DNA of 64,000 bases from Adiantum capillus-veneris (GCA_014529385.2 CM043960.1:31917396-31981395); one strand, 5' to 3'; shown: positions 22,732 to 35,311, counted from the stretch's first letter. Notes: a model not told the origin generated them from the letters alone. Numbers and translations are program-made.

Positions 22732-23963
22732 ATGCCTCGTGCAAAGGCCACACCTAGAAGAGCAACAGGTGACTCTTTGAATGCTCAAGCAAGAAGATGC
22801 CGATATGAGGCGCACAGAGGTGTACTGCAAGAGCTGCGAAGGATCGAATGACACGTGCAACCGGCCATTCCACGTCTTCCTTTCCAGCAAGTAGTATGAG
22901 AGATTTGCAAGCAGTGGAGAGTCGGCATGTGATGGGCCAGCAGTGCACTTCTCTTCCCTGCAAGAAATTGCAGAAGATTATCTCGTTGAATTCTTCAACG
23001 ATGGATATATACTAGCTGCCCATGCACACCGCGTTACTATCATGCCGCGGGATTTTGACGCTCTTCGGAGGCTGCGCTTTCGCTACGATGGACTGCTTCA
23101 GCCAGTACCTATCCGGGATATGAGAACAATGGATATTCTTAACATCCCCCCTCTCCATCCTCGTGCACGACAGACAGAGCCTTCTAGGGCAGGATTAAAC
23201 AGCAGAAGGACACGATCACAGGTCGAGAGGAATATCACAGATGGGCAGGCTGATAAGGGGCATGAGCAGGCCGATGAGGGGCATGAGCAAAGGAATGACA
23301 CTGATAGACAGGCTGATGAGGGGCATGAGCAGGCCAATGAGGGGCATGAGCAGGCCAGGGTGGACCCTGAGGCGGTCATTGAAGAAACAGAAACATTTAT
23401 GGAGGAACCAATTATGAAGGAAAAGGAGCAAGGCATGGAGCATCCGGAGCCTGTGCCTGTTAGGGAGGACCCTGTGCCTGTTAGGGAGGAGCCCGAGGCA
23501 GCCACGGATAAAGCTCAAGAAAGGCAAGGGAAAGGCTTTGCTTCACAAGGGCCATCCAACAAGGAGCCTTTACAGATGAGTCAATTATTTTAGAGCAAAT
23601 CAACCAAGAGAACGAAGCGGAGTTGCAAGTTCTGATCAGCGCAGCGCCTCTGCATGCACAGATACTACTGTCGTGGCTTATGGAATTCGATAGTTTCTCC
23701 AACCACTCGGTATTGACTCATGGGTTTGTGGCAGTTGACAGCCCACTGAAATATCTTAACTCTAATCTCTGCCATTGATTCATGTTAGGCACGCTCTCTC
23801 GCTTCTGCCCGCTGAGGTTCAAAACAAAATATACGTAATAGATTCGCTGATATCGCCAATGCTGCAGAACAACGGAGTTTTCTTTTTGGCTCTGATGGGT
23901 TGGTTTAGAAGAGTCAATTTTGATCTAGCACGCTTTCTGGTCATTGCATACAATCAATCATGA
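22732..23963 (+). pseudogene. Divergent histone H3-like protein with a long C-terminal extension, broken
   Basis: From ATG 22732 the frame reads MPRAKATPRRATG, matching the H3 N-terminus: R2, K4, T6, R8, T11 and G12 kept, K9 replaced by R, S10 by A. A shortened tail follows. The histone fold is recognisable: RYEAHRGVLQELRR (alpha-N), IPRLPFQQVV then EIC (alpha-1), W-A-S-S-A then LQEIAEDYLVEFFND (alpha-2), HAHRVTIMPRDFDALRRLR (alpha-3). Loop 1 has normal H3 length, which argues against a typical CENH3. TGA codons at 22849, 22897 and 22930 replace Arg (one is the R of the conserved VREI), and a one-base-type indel near 22943 shifts the frame. After the fold comes an acidic tail with repeated QADEGHEQ-like octads (23230-23360) and PVRE repeats. 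A second shift near 23500 leads into an exon ending 23723, spliced in phase to 23789-23963. Confidence 0.65.
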
Positions 23964-24556
23964 GTTTCTTCTTGCCTTGTAAAAACCATGTTGGATTTAG
24001 GATCTTTCTCCTCATCTTTGATGGTTTTGATGTAGTGATCATTGGAGTTTGATGTTATTTGACATTGAAGATAAGATTGTCTACTACGCAAACTCCAGGC
24101 AAAGCAGGGTGTTTCACGGTCGTGTAAAAACGTAAGGCACATCTGGGTACATTTGAAAGTAGTGTCTCTTTGTACTGTGTTACTGACTCAAGTGGTTACT
24201 CATATAGTGCCACGAAAAAACTTGTATGCTGTGTAGATCATGTTTTGTTAGAACATGATCTAGGGAATACCATCTGGCACGAACGGGTAACCGTGCCCAT
24301 GCAGGTTGATGACTATAGCTGTGGTTGGTGAACTTGTTTGAATGCCTTGTTTCTCCTCAGTCAAATTTTGGATGTACCGAACGTAAGTAATCGTGTTGTT
24401 TCCTTGTTTTTTTGCTGCAACGTTTGTATTAAAAGAAGCAACATCTTTATTCACTTTCCTATTATCACGCTTCTACAAGAACTTCAAGTACATAACTACA
24501 CCCCAACGATGTGCGGTATTTTTCTGTAATGGCCATCCAACATATTATAATCCCAG
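23964..24556 (+). other. Non-coding stretch between exons
   Basis: No clear exon. Probably intron sequence if 24557-25005 belongs to the H3-like gene. Confidence 0.35.
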
Positions 24557-25005
24557 TAAACAGACATACAAGAGAGGAAGGGGCGAGAGCTAAGGAGTTC
24601 GAACAGGCTTGCGTTAACGAAATGACGCAACACTACAATCAAACTCAAGGAGAGGTTCAAAATATGCAAGAAGCAATAAATCAATATTATGCAAACACCA
24701 CAGAAGTAGAGGAATGGGCTACACGTCAACGGCAAGAGCAAGAACAGAGGGACGCTTCACAAGTGCAAGATGCATGGGAATCCATGGAAGAGGCCCATGA
24801 TTTTGAACGACGCGAAAGGATGCCTGAGACCAACGTCCCCACAAGCAGAAGTAGCAGCAACCGGGGCATAGGGCAGGGGAGCGGTGGCAGCAACCGAGGG
24901 AGAGGGCAGGGAACCAGTGGTAGCAACCGGGAGAGAGGACAAGGGACCAGTGGCACAAACTGGGGGAGAGGACAGCGGAGCAATAGCAGGGAAAGGGAGC
25001 AATAA
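24557..25005 (+). CDS. Coiled-coil exon with Gly-Arg-Asn repeats, probably a late exon of the H3-like gene
   Basis: After an acceptor-like tataatcccag, an open frame of about 149 codons runs to TAA 25003. Its first half is charged and heptad-like (ARAKEFEQACVNEMTQHYNQ onward). The second half has four repeats of type GSNRGRGQGTS, an RNA-binding-like low-complexity tail. No premature stop. It may be a terminal exon of the gene starting at 22732, or a separate gene; splice phase across 23963-24557 could not be fixed. Function unknown. Confidence 0.4.
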
Positions 25006-25198
25006 CTTGTATACATCTTGACAAAAACAACACAATTTGTAAAGTTTTGATACAATGAAAAGTGTACATTTTTTAAACATTGTTTGAGCGGCACAAATTG
25101 TCTTTGTATTAGTCATTTTGAAGAGTACATCATGGTTTGCATGGCATCAAAGCTCATTGCGTGCACAAGGTATGTGACCTAGCTTCCGGTGGAAGCAA

Positions 25199-26434
25199 TT
25201 AAGAAGTGTATTTGAGAGTGACTCCTTGCACAATGTTGTTTTCTCCTTGCATCTTGGAATCTGAAAAGAAGAAAAAGTCAGATTCTATGTCTTAATGTAT
25301 TAAAAACAATCAAAATTCATCCATTTAGTAAGCACCTTTCTGTTGTTGAGACTGAATGCATACAATTTAGGCAAAACTGGAAGACTGTTCTTCACATGTA
25401 AGATCTAGCCTGAGCTGTGCAAGAGTTGTGCTTGACATTGCCTCCATCACAGTAAGTAGGTTGTCTCAAAAGTAGACCTCCATTGATAAAGGTTTGTTCT
25501 CGTGGCTAGACTCTGTATCTTGGTCGAGTGGAATAAACTGCCCACTAAGAAGATGATATCTAAAATAGTAAAACGACACTATGAAATTTTTAGAGCTTAT
25601 AATGAACTTGCAAATTATGGACTTCTTTTGCAAAATACAAATTTTTCCCTGTGATTTCTTCCTATCCCAATTATCATCTAAAAAGTCCAAACAGCCCTCA
25701 GACTTGCAAATGAACATTGTTGTGGTAGTTCTTATTTTCCATCGAAGAAGAAATCTACAAACACTTCAAGAGGCATAAATAGTGCGAGCCGAACTATTTT
25801 TGTGGAAATTGAATACTTGAGGGACTTTTGTATATCCTGAAACAACTTATTCCTAAAGCTTTCACTAGTTTGCAAAGCTGGCAAAGACCAATCCTTGCTG
25901 TCAAAAGATGGGAGTGACAAAGGAGCTACATGACCCCAACCAATGGAAGTTCTCGGTTCCAAATATGACATATCATAAAAGAATATTCCATTATCTGCAA
26001 GTTCCTTGTGTTGTCTTCCTCGGTACATTTACTCACCAATAAATGCATGGAAAGCATCAAAAATCCCAACTATGCTCTCAACTGGTTGCCAATCTCTCCT
26101 ATTTGATGGATAAATATCTAAACCAAAGATGATATCCACTACTTAACCTTCAAATATAATCATGCACTAAGTGAGATGCTCAAAATAACTTACAGTTGGA
26201 TCGATGCCGTGGAAAACTTGGAGGAGATGTTTGCAACCTTAAGTCTGCATGCTAGAAAGCATGTTGTATGAGGACCTCTTTCACCCGCTTGCTTTGTGCA
26301 CACACTTTAAACTCTTGAACTTGTCCCTTGAAAGCCTCCATGAAATTTATTGTGTTGCCTCCTCTTCCTCCTCCTAGTTTGCAGTAGAACCCAACTTCCG
26401 ATAGTTATTCGAGATGGTATCCATGCTTGATCAT
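25199..26434 (-). pseudogene. Four-exon gene of unknown function with five nonsense codons
   Basis: Minus-strand exons 26434-26194, 26138-25817, 25559-25336 and 25260-25199 join in phase with GT-AG ends. The product would contain GFYCKLGGGRGGNTINFMEA, FGLDIYPSNRRDWQPVES, NGIFFYDMSYLEPRTSIGWG and a Gln-rich end. In-frame stops: TAA 26407, TAG 26254, TAA 26031, TGA 25468, TAA 25369. Coding signal continues unchanged after each, and Gln or Arg fits every one. No domain recognised. A further upstream exon is possible, because the first Met lies just after a weak acceptor. It is convergent with the coiled-coil exon ending at 25005. Confidence 0.5.
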
Positions 26435-26865
26435 CTTTAGTATAACTGTTAAAAATGCTAACACAGTCAATGGTAGTGCTAGGCCTTCAAGAAGTAGTCA
26501 TGGTGTGCACTAGAATACACAGAAATGTTAGCGCAAATATGAAAAGGGACAGAAGTTTTGAGAGGGAAGTAGAGCTACTCAAAGTCATATTTGGGCGGAA
26601 ACATAGATACTAGATAGAGTCTTCAATGAAAGTTCTAAAATTCGTCGGTATAGAGTTAGTACGACTTATGGCATTTATGCCTTGAAAGCGTGCAATTGTG
26701 CAATTTGATGACCAAAAATAATATTTTCTCCCTTTTTTCTAAAAGAGCTTGGCTCCAAAATGTTGATTTTCAACGTAACGATAGCCTATTCCTCATTGGT
26801 CGAGCGCCAATCTCTCTCTCTAGAACTAAAAGTCCCAAAAGTGAGTCCAACTTTCTCCTAATGAG
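26435..26865. other. Unassigned DNA
   Basis: No coding exon or repeat recognised between the decayed gene and the chromovirus fragment. Confidence 0.4.
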
Positions 26866-29467
26866 TATCTTTTTGCTAGTTTAGCATAATACTTTTGATG
26901 GCCCGTAGGATTTTTGCCCGTCGTTTGTCTCAATCGAGCCTTGGGAAACTTAAGTAAGACCCAATCATTTTCTTTAAACATTAAGGCCCTTCTCTGCTTG
27001 TCAGCAACAGCTTTTTGCCTTTGTTGAGAGATGGATATAGCCTCCTTAATCTTTTGAAAAGATTCGTGTAGGTCACGGCTATACTCATCGGTGGCGAAGA
27101 TCTTCCCATGTACTTTGAGTAGCAAGGGACTTTTAGGTCTTCCCTCAATGATCTCGAAAGGTGCTTTTCCCATAGAAGTATGGACAGTATTATTGTACGC
27201 ATACTCTACAAGAGGTAAGTACTTTTCCCATTGTGAGCGTTGATCTAATTCTGCATAAGTCTTTGGTAAATCGAGTATCGTAAGATTGGCTATCTCACTT
27301 TTGCCATTCATTTGTGGGTGATAGGCCGAAGATAAATTCAATTTTGTACCTAGATTTTCAAAGAGACCTTTCCAAAAATTAGTGGTCATTCTAGGATCTC
27401 TATCTTACACGATGGATGTTGGCAATTTATGGTGTTTGAAAATCTTATATAAGAAGAGAGTTTCAATTTGGTGTCCCTTAATAGTATTTTTGATAGGAAT
27501 AAAGTGTCCTTGCTTGCTAAACCTATTGACTATTGTCCATATTCTCGTATTCCCATGGATAAATTTGGGTGATTCAAAGATAAAATCCATGGATGTACTC
27601 TCCCATGGTGAATTAGGAATTGGCAATGGCTGGAGTAATCCAGGTTTCTTCTCTCTATCATACTTAGTCTTTTGGCATACTACACATTTTGAAACATACT
27701 CTTGTATGTCCACTTTCATGGTAGGCCAAAAGAAGTACGTCTCTACTCCTTGCAGCGTAGGTTGAATGCCTCTATGTCGCGCATAGGGAGGAGCATGGTA
27801 TTCCTACATGACTTTCTCACGAAGGGAGTGGGTAACACATAGCCTATTTCCGTAGAGAAGATAATCATCCTGCAAGGTGAATGGTTCCTCTTTCTTTCCC
27901 AAAGCAAGGGCTAACATTATGTCTTTGAAGTCAAGGTAAGTAGCATACTCATCCATCATAGAAGATAGATCATTATGAGTTGATATAGACACCGCATTAA
28001 CTTTTGGTTGTCATGAAAGTGCATCGGCCACTTGATTGTGCTTACAACCAGTGTGAGCAATATGAAAATTAAATTGAGAAAGAAAATTTGCCCACCTCAT
28101 TTGTTTGTCAGAAAGCTTGGTTTGCATCATGAAGTACTTGAGACTTTGGTGGTCGGTTTGTAGAATAAATGGAGTCCCCAATAGATAGTGCTTCCATGTG
28201 TCTAGGGCATGTAGAATAGCTAAAAGCTCTTTCTCATAAATGCCTAAGACCCGTTCATCCGTATTGAGCCTTCGGCCCTCATATGCTATGGCATGCCCTT
28301 CTTGAAGCAAGACTGCTCCAAGACAATCACCACAAGCATCACATTGGACCTTAAATGGCTTTGAGAGACCCGGAAGCATGATGCCTGGTTGGGAGGTAAG
28401 CTTCTCTTTGAGCTTGTCAAAAGCATTTTTCTCCTTAGCACTCCATGAATACTTAACGTTCTTCTTTGTTAGGTCATGTAATGGTCCTGCTATTTGAGAA
28501 AATTTTGTTATGAAGTGTCTATAGTATGCACACATACCAATAAAGCTTCTTAGCTCATGTAGATTCCTTGTATTAGGCCATGCTCTTATTACCTCTAACT
28601 TTGATGGATCCATTTGGATACCATCTTGAGAGATAATATGACCTAAGTATTGAATCTCTTGGAGAAAAAATTTGTTTTTCTTTTGGTTGAGAAAAAGCTT
28701 GCTCTTCCTCAATGCTCAAAAAATCACATGGAGATGTTTCTTATATTCCTCCAAGGACTTGGAGTAGATGATGATATTATCAAAGAACACTCTATTGAAT
28801 TTGCGATAGGTTCTAAAGATTTTCTCCATTAGATGATTGAACATGACTGGTGCATTGATCAAGCCAAAAGGCATGACTATACATTCATAAAGGCCAAACG
28901 TTGTACGAAACACGGTCTTTATGATATCTTTATCCACTATTCTTATTTGATGATAGCCACTTTTAAGATCAATCCCATTGAAGTAGGTAGAGCCTCGTAG
29001 CTTATCAAATAGATCTTCTACCTGGGGCACGGGAAATCTATTTTTGATATGGTTTAGTGCTCGATAGTCCACCCACATACGGTTTGTACCATCTTTCTTT
29101 TGCACGAAAAGGACTGGAGAACAAAAGGGAGAGGAGCTAGGCCTCACCATGCCTTTGTCTACCAATTCTTATACTTGCTTCATGATCTCCTCTTGTTGAG
29201 CTTGGGAAACTCGATAAGGAGGCTTGTTAGGCGGTGAGCTTCCTCGTAGGAGCTCAATTCGATGGTCGTTGTCCCCTCGTTTTGGTGGTAAGTCCATAGG
29301 GATATCATCAATGAACACATCTTGGAATCCTTTTAGAAAATTAGACAAGTCTAACTCTTCTTGATTCCTGCCATTTACATTTGATGAAACATTAGGACCT
29401 TTTAGGGACTCTTTGACAGAAATCATGTACGTAGAAACTGAGCTCTTCATTGATTTATCAAAAGCGG
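26866..29467 (-). mobile_element. Truncated Ty3/gypsy (chromovirus) pol fragment
   Basis: The minus strand encodes, from high to low coordinate, a linker after protease, reverse transcriptase (MVRPSSSPFCSPVLFVQKKD; the catalytic YxDD position reads FFDN), RNase H (ATLQTDHQSLKYF-type DHQSL motif), integrase zinc finger (CVVCQKTKYDR) and integrase core (AYHPQMNGKSE). Frameshifts and stops break it at about 26900, 27400, 27800, 28010 and 28712-29165. It has neither LTRs nor gag, and both ends stop mid-gene when compared with the related element at 37,700-60,650. It is therefore a dead solitary fragment of the same family as the outer element at 33,707. Confidence 0.9.
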
Positions 29468-32199
29468 AGGATTTACAAGTGGTATAGTCCGACCAGACTC
29501 ACTAGCATCTATATCAATGTGGTCTCTCAAAGTAGCCTGTACGTCCAATGGAATCTCTCGCCTGCCCAGACCCATGTCAAGAATGTAAGGGTATATTGGT
29601 ATCGATGGATGCACTTTGTGTATGCTGGGAGAGCAGCTAAGGTACGCATGCTGACGTGCAAAGTCCTCTACTCAAAAGTAGGCAATATGCCACTCAATGA
29701 TAGAGTCCCCCAAGACCGCTCGAATCTCTTTGAGCACCTGCTCCAGCTCTCCAACCCTCTACTACACTATGGTTAACTCTCTTGTGAGCTCCTCTATGTA
29801 GCTGTGGAGCTCCGAAGAGGGGTCAACCTACATCAACCACAACAACATACAATTTGTGAATTTAATTTCAAAAAAGAATTTTGTAATTATTAATACCATG
29901 GGTGAGTGAGTGTACCTGTGAAGCTATGCTGGCGTAGTGGGCACTATCGGTGTCAACGAGTGTCTAGTCGATGGAGGTGGCTCCACCGCTGGTGTAGAGA
30001 AAGTAGTTTGTTTGCGAGAAACCAAAAAGACAATAGTAGTAAGCATAATGAAGGAAATAAAAAATAAAGTGAAGCAAATTGTGGGAGGGCATCAATATCG
30101 TGTCACACCTACTAGTGGCTACAAATATGGTCCTCTCCGTGTGGGCTAGCATGCGATGCAATATGTAAGTTCATCTAGAAAAGTAAAAAATTAAAAAAAT
30201 GTCGTTACCTACCACTCTACTAGTTAAACAGTTTTACGTAAAGATGCTAAAAGGTACTTGAGAAGGGCCTCCCGATTATGCAAATTGCTCGACAAGGTAG
30301 GTGAGTGTGTCATCCACAGATTGGACATCTCGTCCAAGCTATGTGCCGAGGACCCCTTGGGAGCTTTTGCTACTAGCCTAGCCTGCCAAAACCATGTCCC
30401 TCTCTTGGTCTTCTGTCATGGTAGTCCACTTTTAGTCCAGGAACAAACTCTCCACAAAGATGGCACACAAAGTATGTAGGCACCTCCAAATGGTGGGGTT
30501 TGGCATCATTGTACATCACCTCCAAATGGTGATGTAAGGTACGCAAAGCTAGTATGCAAAGTATGTAATGTATGCACCTCCAAATGCTGGGGCACAACAC
30601 CTTATTACATCACGTACCATAGAAGGGCATGCTCTCTCATGCTAGGGTGGAGACACTCCTCTATGAAAAAGGGTGCTCGTGGCACTAAGTCTCCTATCCT
30701 AGGACAAAACTGTTATAAAGTGAGAGAGCGTATCGATGGCAAGGCCTCCACTTGCTTGACGCCACGTCAAGCCTATACGCCCAACACGGTGCATGATCGC
30801 CCACTCTTAAGGCACGGGGGTCGTGCATCATGGAAAAAGGAATTGTGATAGCCTCCAAGGTCTCTATCGCTAACCTAGACTTTGGGTATGAAGGAAGATT
30901 GCAAAGGCGCTCTGTGCCACAAAACAAATCTTGCACCAAAGTGTGTATGTGCGCTAGAGAGGGTGTATGAACTGGAGGTGCCCCAGTCTACTCTGGTGGT
31001 TGTGGCTAATGTGGGGGAGCGGCCTACCATGGGGGAGGGGGGGTGGGGGGTGGGGGGCGTTCTTGCTGCTATGGGGTGTCACCACCTCCCTTCTTCAACA
31101 TGGTGCTGACATTGAAAAGAAAACATGATCAATATCATGAAATGCAAATGGATGCAAAAATATTCTTATAGATAGAGAAGGTAACCCTTAGACTGTGAGG
31201 TGTGGAAATTGAATATCAAACCTTTTTTTTTTAAATAATTCTTACGAATGGCACACGAAGCTTGTCTCCATAGATACTACCACATTTTTATAAATACTCA
31301 GAGATCCAAAACCTTCTGAACATAGATGTTGGGATGCTCAAAGGGTTCATCAATGACATCAAGATGCCAAAGGTGATTCCCCTTGTTTGCCTTGCACACA
31401 TTCGTAGAGGGGTGTGTGTACACATGTCGCAATGTGAGGGGTATGTGTTTTAGCAGTAGTATATGCTACTTGAAGGATGCATCAAGTGCTTCTTGAACTC
31501 GCGAGGGAGATAAGATGTAGTCGTCCGCGTGTGCATTTTGTATGTGCGAGAATGATACCGATGATGGAAAAGGGATCAAACTTATAGAGCAAGAGCTAAC
31601 CAATGCTTTACATATGCATGCCCATGTGTTGCCAAATTTGTTAGAGAGAGTCAACTACCTCACGGGAGGTAGTTCACTAAGGCTCATGGGAGGTAGGGAG
31701 AAGGATAGAGATTGAGTTATAGATAAGGTGGGAAGATGAAGGAAATTGGCACCGAATCGGGGCTTAGGAAAATGTATTTTTGGAGCTAGTGTTGAAATCA
31801 TTTTTCCCCCTTTATGAGAATGCAAAAACCTTATTTGCAAAGGTCTTTTCTACACAAATTTGAGCATTAAAAAAAACTTGCAGTTTGAGCCAATTTCAAA
31901 TACTTCTCTCGTAGGAAATCTAAGGCAATCACTTTTGCATTTAAATAGGTTTTGGATAAAGCAAACCCACTATTTCTCAAGCCTTGCTCCAACTGCACAT
32001 GTGCAAGCACATGCAAGCAAATATAGGCATGCTATTTTTGTTAGAGAGGGCCAAACCGATAACCAATATCAAGGAGGAGGAAGTTTGTATCGGATGCTTG
32101 AAGATGTGAGGCTACCATATGTAAATGTATATAGAGTTGTATCATTCATCTGGAATTTGGTGAGTGATGCCAAAAGTGGTGAGGGAATAAGGAAGACCA
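29468..32199. other. Unassigned DNA with local short repeats
   Basis: No gene, LTR or RNA is recognised in 2.7 kb. At about 30470-30600 the phrase cacctccaaatg-tg recurs three times with variants of aaagtatgta, suggesting a decayed minisatellite. The open frames are short and have no coding-like pattern. Confidence 0.4.
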
Positions 32200-32890
32200 A
32201 ATGAATTTTGCCATCCTCCCAACTTTTTCTAAGAGTGTCAAAATCTTCATGTATCTTGGCTACTTTTGGTCCGTGTCAGCTTTGGGTCTAGGAAGTTGTT
32301 TCTTGGATTGCACTTATTATAGGCCATGTCCCACCAACAAGAGCAAGGGCAAGAAGCTATAACTTGATGTAAAGTGAGGGAGCCTCTCTTATGTTGGCAT
32401 CTTGGGCACACATATCCATGTTGAGATTATTAGTCAAGTTCTTTGGTCCATGTGTTTAACATCAATGTGGTGCTTTGAAATCACAAGAAGATTTTGATGA
32501 GCTCCTTGGGAGATGTGCTCTGAATTGGGATGAAGTGTTTGGAGGCTATGCCCAAACAAGGTTGGGTCCAAGAAGTACTCAGTATGCAATCACCCATGCT
32601 TAATAGATTCATGAAGATATTGTAAGGGTGAGGATGCAAAGTGATGGCCTCTCTCTAACTACAATAACATATCCTTGTAGGGTAAACCTTTAAGAGGACA
32701 ACATGTTGAAACTCTCAATTTCCTAGATGCCCATCTTATGAATGCACTTACTGTAGGCTACATCCCCAACGTATGCATGGAAAAGAAACTCTAGGTTTCT
32801 TTCGCGAAATGCAAAGTGAGGGTTTCTCTAGAATTACACTAAGCCATGCTTACATCCAAAGATATGTGGCATTTTGTTGGTAATGAGATG
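32200..32890 (+). pseudogene. Decayed PPR-repeat gene fragment
   Basis: Broken plus-strand frames contain WDEVFGGYAQT, MQSDGLSLTTITYPC and, near 32775-32880, HGKETLGFFREMQSEGFSRI. These match the plant PPR (PLS-type) pattern of GYAQ.GHGKEAL..F..MQ.EG....-T. Several frameshifts and stops separate them, so it is a relic. PPR proteins are organellar RNA-binding factors, very numerous in land plants. Assignment rests on these short patterns only. Confidence 0.5.
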
Positions 32891-33151
32891 CCACAAAGTT
32901 ATTTTGGTACAACAAGACTTGGTAGAGCATAGGAGTGCATGTGCATGATGGACGTGGAAAATTTCAGAGGTGAATTGCTTCTATATATTTTTGGAAGGTT
33001 ATCTCCCCATCAAATTTGAAATTTAGAGGTAAATTCCAAGATTTTATAGCACTACACCTAGGTTTGTTTTGAGCATTCTTATGAAAGTGGAGGGGGAAGG
33101 ATGATCACTAATCGATAAAACCATCCAACCCTTGGAATGCTCACCAAAGAG

Positions 33152-33172
33152 CCCCCCCCCCCCCCCCCCCCC
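33152..33172. repeat. Poly-C run of 21
   Basis: 21 consecutive C. Homopolymer; length may be assembly-dependent. Confidence 0.95.
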
Positions 33173-33317
33173 AAAACAACAACAACCACTCTCAAACCCG
33201 TTCATAAGACGGATTGCACACTCCTTATTTTGTAACCAAAGAGTATATCGATTTGGTCTCATAGGTCATTTGGGTCTTTTGAAGACGTTTAAAATAACAT
33301 TTCATTTCATTTCTCCA

Positions 33318-33678
<361 letters not shown>

Positions 33679-33706
33679 AGAGCCAATACATATCGCTCAT
33701 GTAGCA

Positions 33707-35310
33707 TGTCATAATAATCAATATCTAATTCTCCTAAATGATTTTCTCATATTAAACTGATCATTTAATGTGGGGAAGTGCCAGGGGAGAAAAAGCTAGA
33801 ATATTGGTTAACCTAGCAGACCGGCCACAGTAGGGATCCAAAGGAGGGAAAATAGGGATCCAAAGGCGGGGCCATCTGCAAAAGAGCCATGTGCAAAAAT
33901 GGGCTAAAAAGACCCTAAGGTTCAGCCCATTAAGACTTCCAAAATGCTAAGGTTCCAAAAATCAAAGGTTGTGTCCAAAGGGTTAAAGCTTAGGGGGAAT
34001 TGGATGCTTTGTGTGCTCTCCAAAGTCAACACATATCCCTACATGGGAGGGGGCAAGCCCTTCTTCTAGGGGATGAGAGAGAAAGCCACACACACACACA
34101 CACACACAGGCTCCCTTTACACAAAGGGAATGAGGGACACATGTCAGCTCCCTAGGCCAGATGCTCACAAGGTGTGCCCAGTTTCTATTGGATGATCCTT
34201 GAAGTGGACCAATGAGAATTAAGCTAAAGTAAATCTAGTTTAATTAATTTAAAAACATTTAATAAAAGAAACCAATGAGAATTAAGTCTCCTAGAAGACT
34301 ATTGGGCAATCTCACAAGGGGTCCAATGAGCATTCAGGAGCCCAATGGCTTGCCTGATTCCTATTGGCCAGGAGGCAAAGGGGTCCAATGAGAGTTTAGT
34401 TTAATTATTTAATTACCTAAAGCTCTCACAAAAGGGGAAAGGGGGACACATGTCAGAAGGCTATCACTTATGCTGCTTAATAGTCATTGGCTTGACTTGG
34501 GGAGAGCCAATGAGGGCTCAGCAAGAGCAAATAGCAAGAGGGCTTGCCCAAGAGAGAGAGAGAGAGAGAGGGGGCTGATTTTTGCAAGGCATTATCACAC
34601 ACACACTCACACAATCTCATGTGTGAAGAAAGAGAAGACTATCTCTTCCCAAGCTTTAATGAAGAGCTCATCACCTACTCCAAGCTTGTGAGATAGAAGC
34701 CTACATCGACACACTCTTGGCATGTGGATGCAAATCCAACCAAGAGCCAAGCTTCAATGCATGCTCATCTCCTCTACCAAGCCAATTACTAAGCTAATCT
34801 ATGCTAATATGAGTGATTATGTGAGGAGATGTACATCTTTCTCGTAAGATACTCCTTCTTCCTCTCAATCTACTCTCATACCCTGCTAGCTCTCACCATC
34901 TTCGAAGGTGTGTGAGGTCTTGGGTCTGAGAACGGGGATAATTCAAGTTTTGTTTGCTAAGTGTTTTGCTTAGTGCATGAAGCTTTCACCTTCATTGCAC
35001 TAGCTAGTCTTGAAGGAACACAAAGAATTGTATTGTACAATGTCTCTCTTGATGGGAGAAACCATAATACAAAGCCTTTTGGAGGGGGGACCGGCTCCAT
35101 GCAAATCCGGTCCTCAACTATTGTCATTAGCTTAATTTCTCTCTCTTTTGAAAGTATTGTCGATGCTATCTAACTAGGTGTTATGCTTTTTGTTGCTCTC
35201 TCCACCCAAGCACTCTTGTAATTCTCATTAGGAATCTATTCTAATGAAATGCCCACTATGTTCATGCTCATTTCCGCTACACACAAGTTATTAGGCCATT
35301 AAATGTTACA
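33707..35310 (+). repeat. 5' LTR of the outer chromovirus
   Basis: 1604 bp, TG...CA. Contains a dense CCAAT region, a (CA)n tract near 34087 and a (GA)n tract near 34554. Matches 61346-62933 almost throughout, with small indels mainly in the simple repeats. Confidence 0.95.
34185..34516. promoter_or_regulatory. Cluster of about ten CCAAT boxes in the LTR
   Basis: CCAAT or ATTGG occurs about ten times in 330 bp, mostly as CCAATGAG, in both orientations. Examples are ctattggatg, accaatgagaatt (twice), ctattgggca, ccaatgagca, ctattggcc and ccaatgaggg. The cluster is kept in the 3' LTR (about 61820-62150). CCAAT is the NF-Y site, so an enhancer in U3 is a reasonable inference. Confidence 0.6.
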
Positions 35311-35311
35311 T

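Noticed and set aside
23098-23527. Antisense frames opposite the H3-like tail
   Set aside because: Shadows of the acidic repeat; the sense frame continues a recognisable histone fold.
22732-23593. Calling the H3-like protein CENH3
   Set aside because: Loop 1 is of ordinary H3 length and the N-terminus keeps the H3 start, so the centromeric assignment is not supported.
24719-25116. Three minus-strand frames rich in Leu/Pro/Cys
   Set aside because: Reverse complement of the GSNRGRGQ repeats in the sense exon.
2715-26434. Alternative nuclear genetic code with stops read as Gln/Arg
   Set aside because: Intact frames here end at normal stops, and some stops in the chromovirus replace Cys or Tyr. 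Decay explains the pattern with fewer assumptions.
1-26450. Integrated giant virus segment
   Set aside because: No capsid, polymerase or other viral hallmark gene was seen, and the genes have many spliceosomal introns. Kept only as one form of the island idea.
29468-32199. Short frames in the 2.7-kb gap
   Set aside because: None shows coding-like composition, splice-phase support or a known motif.
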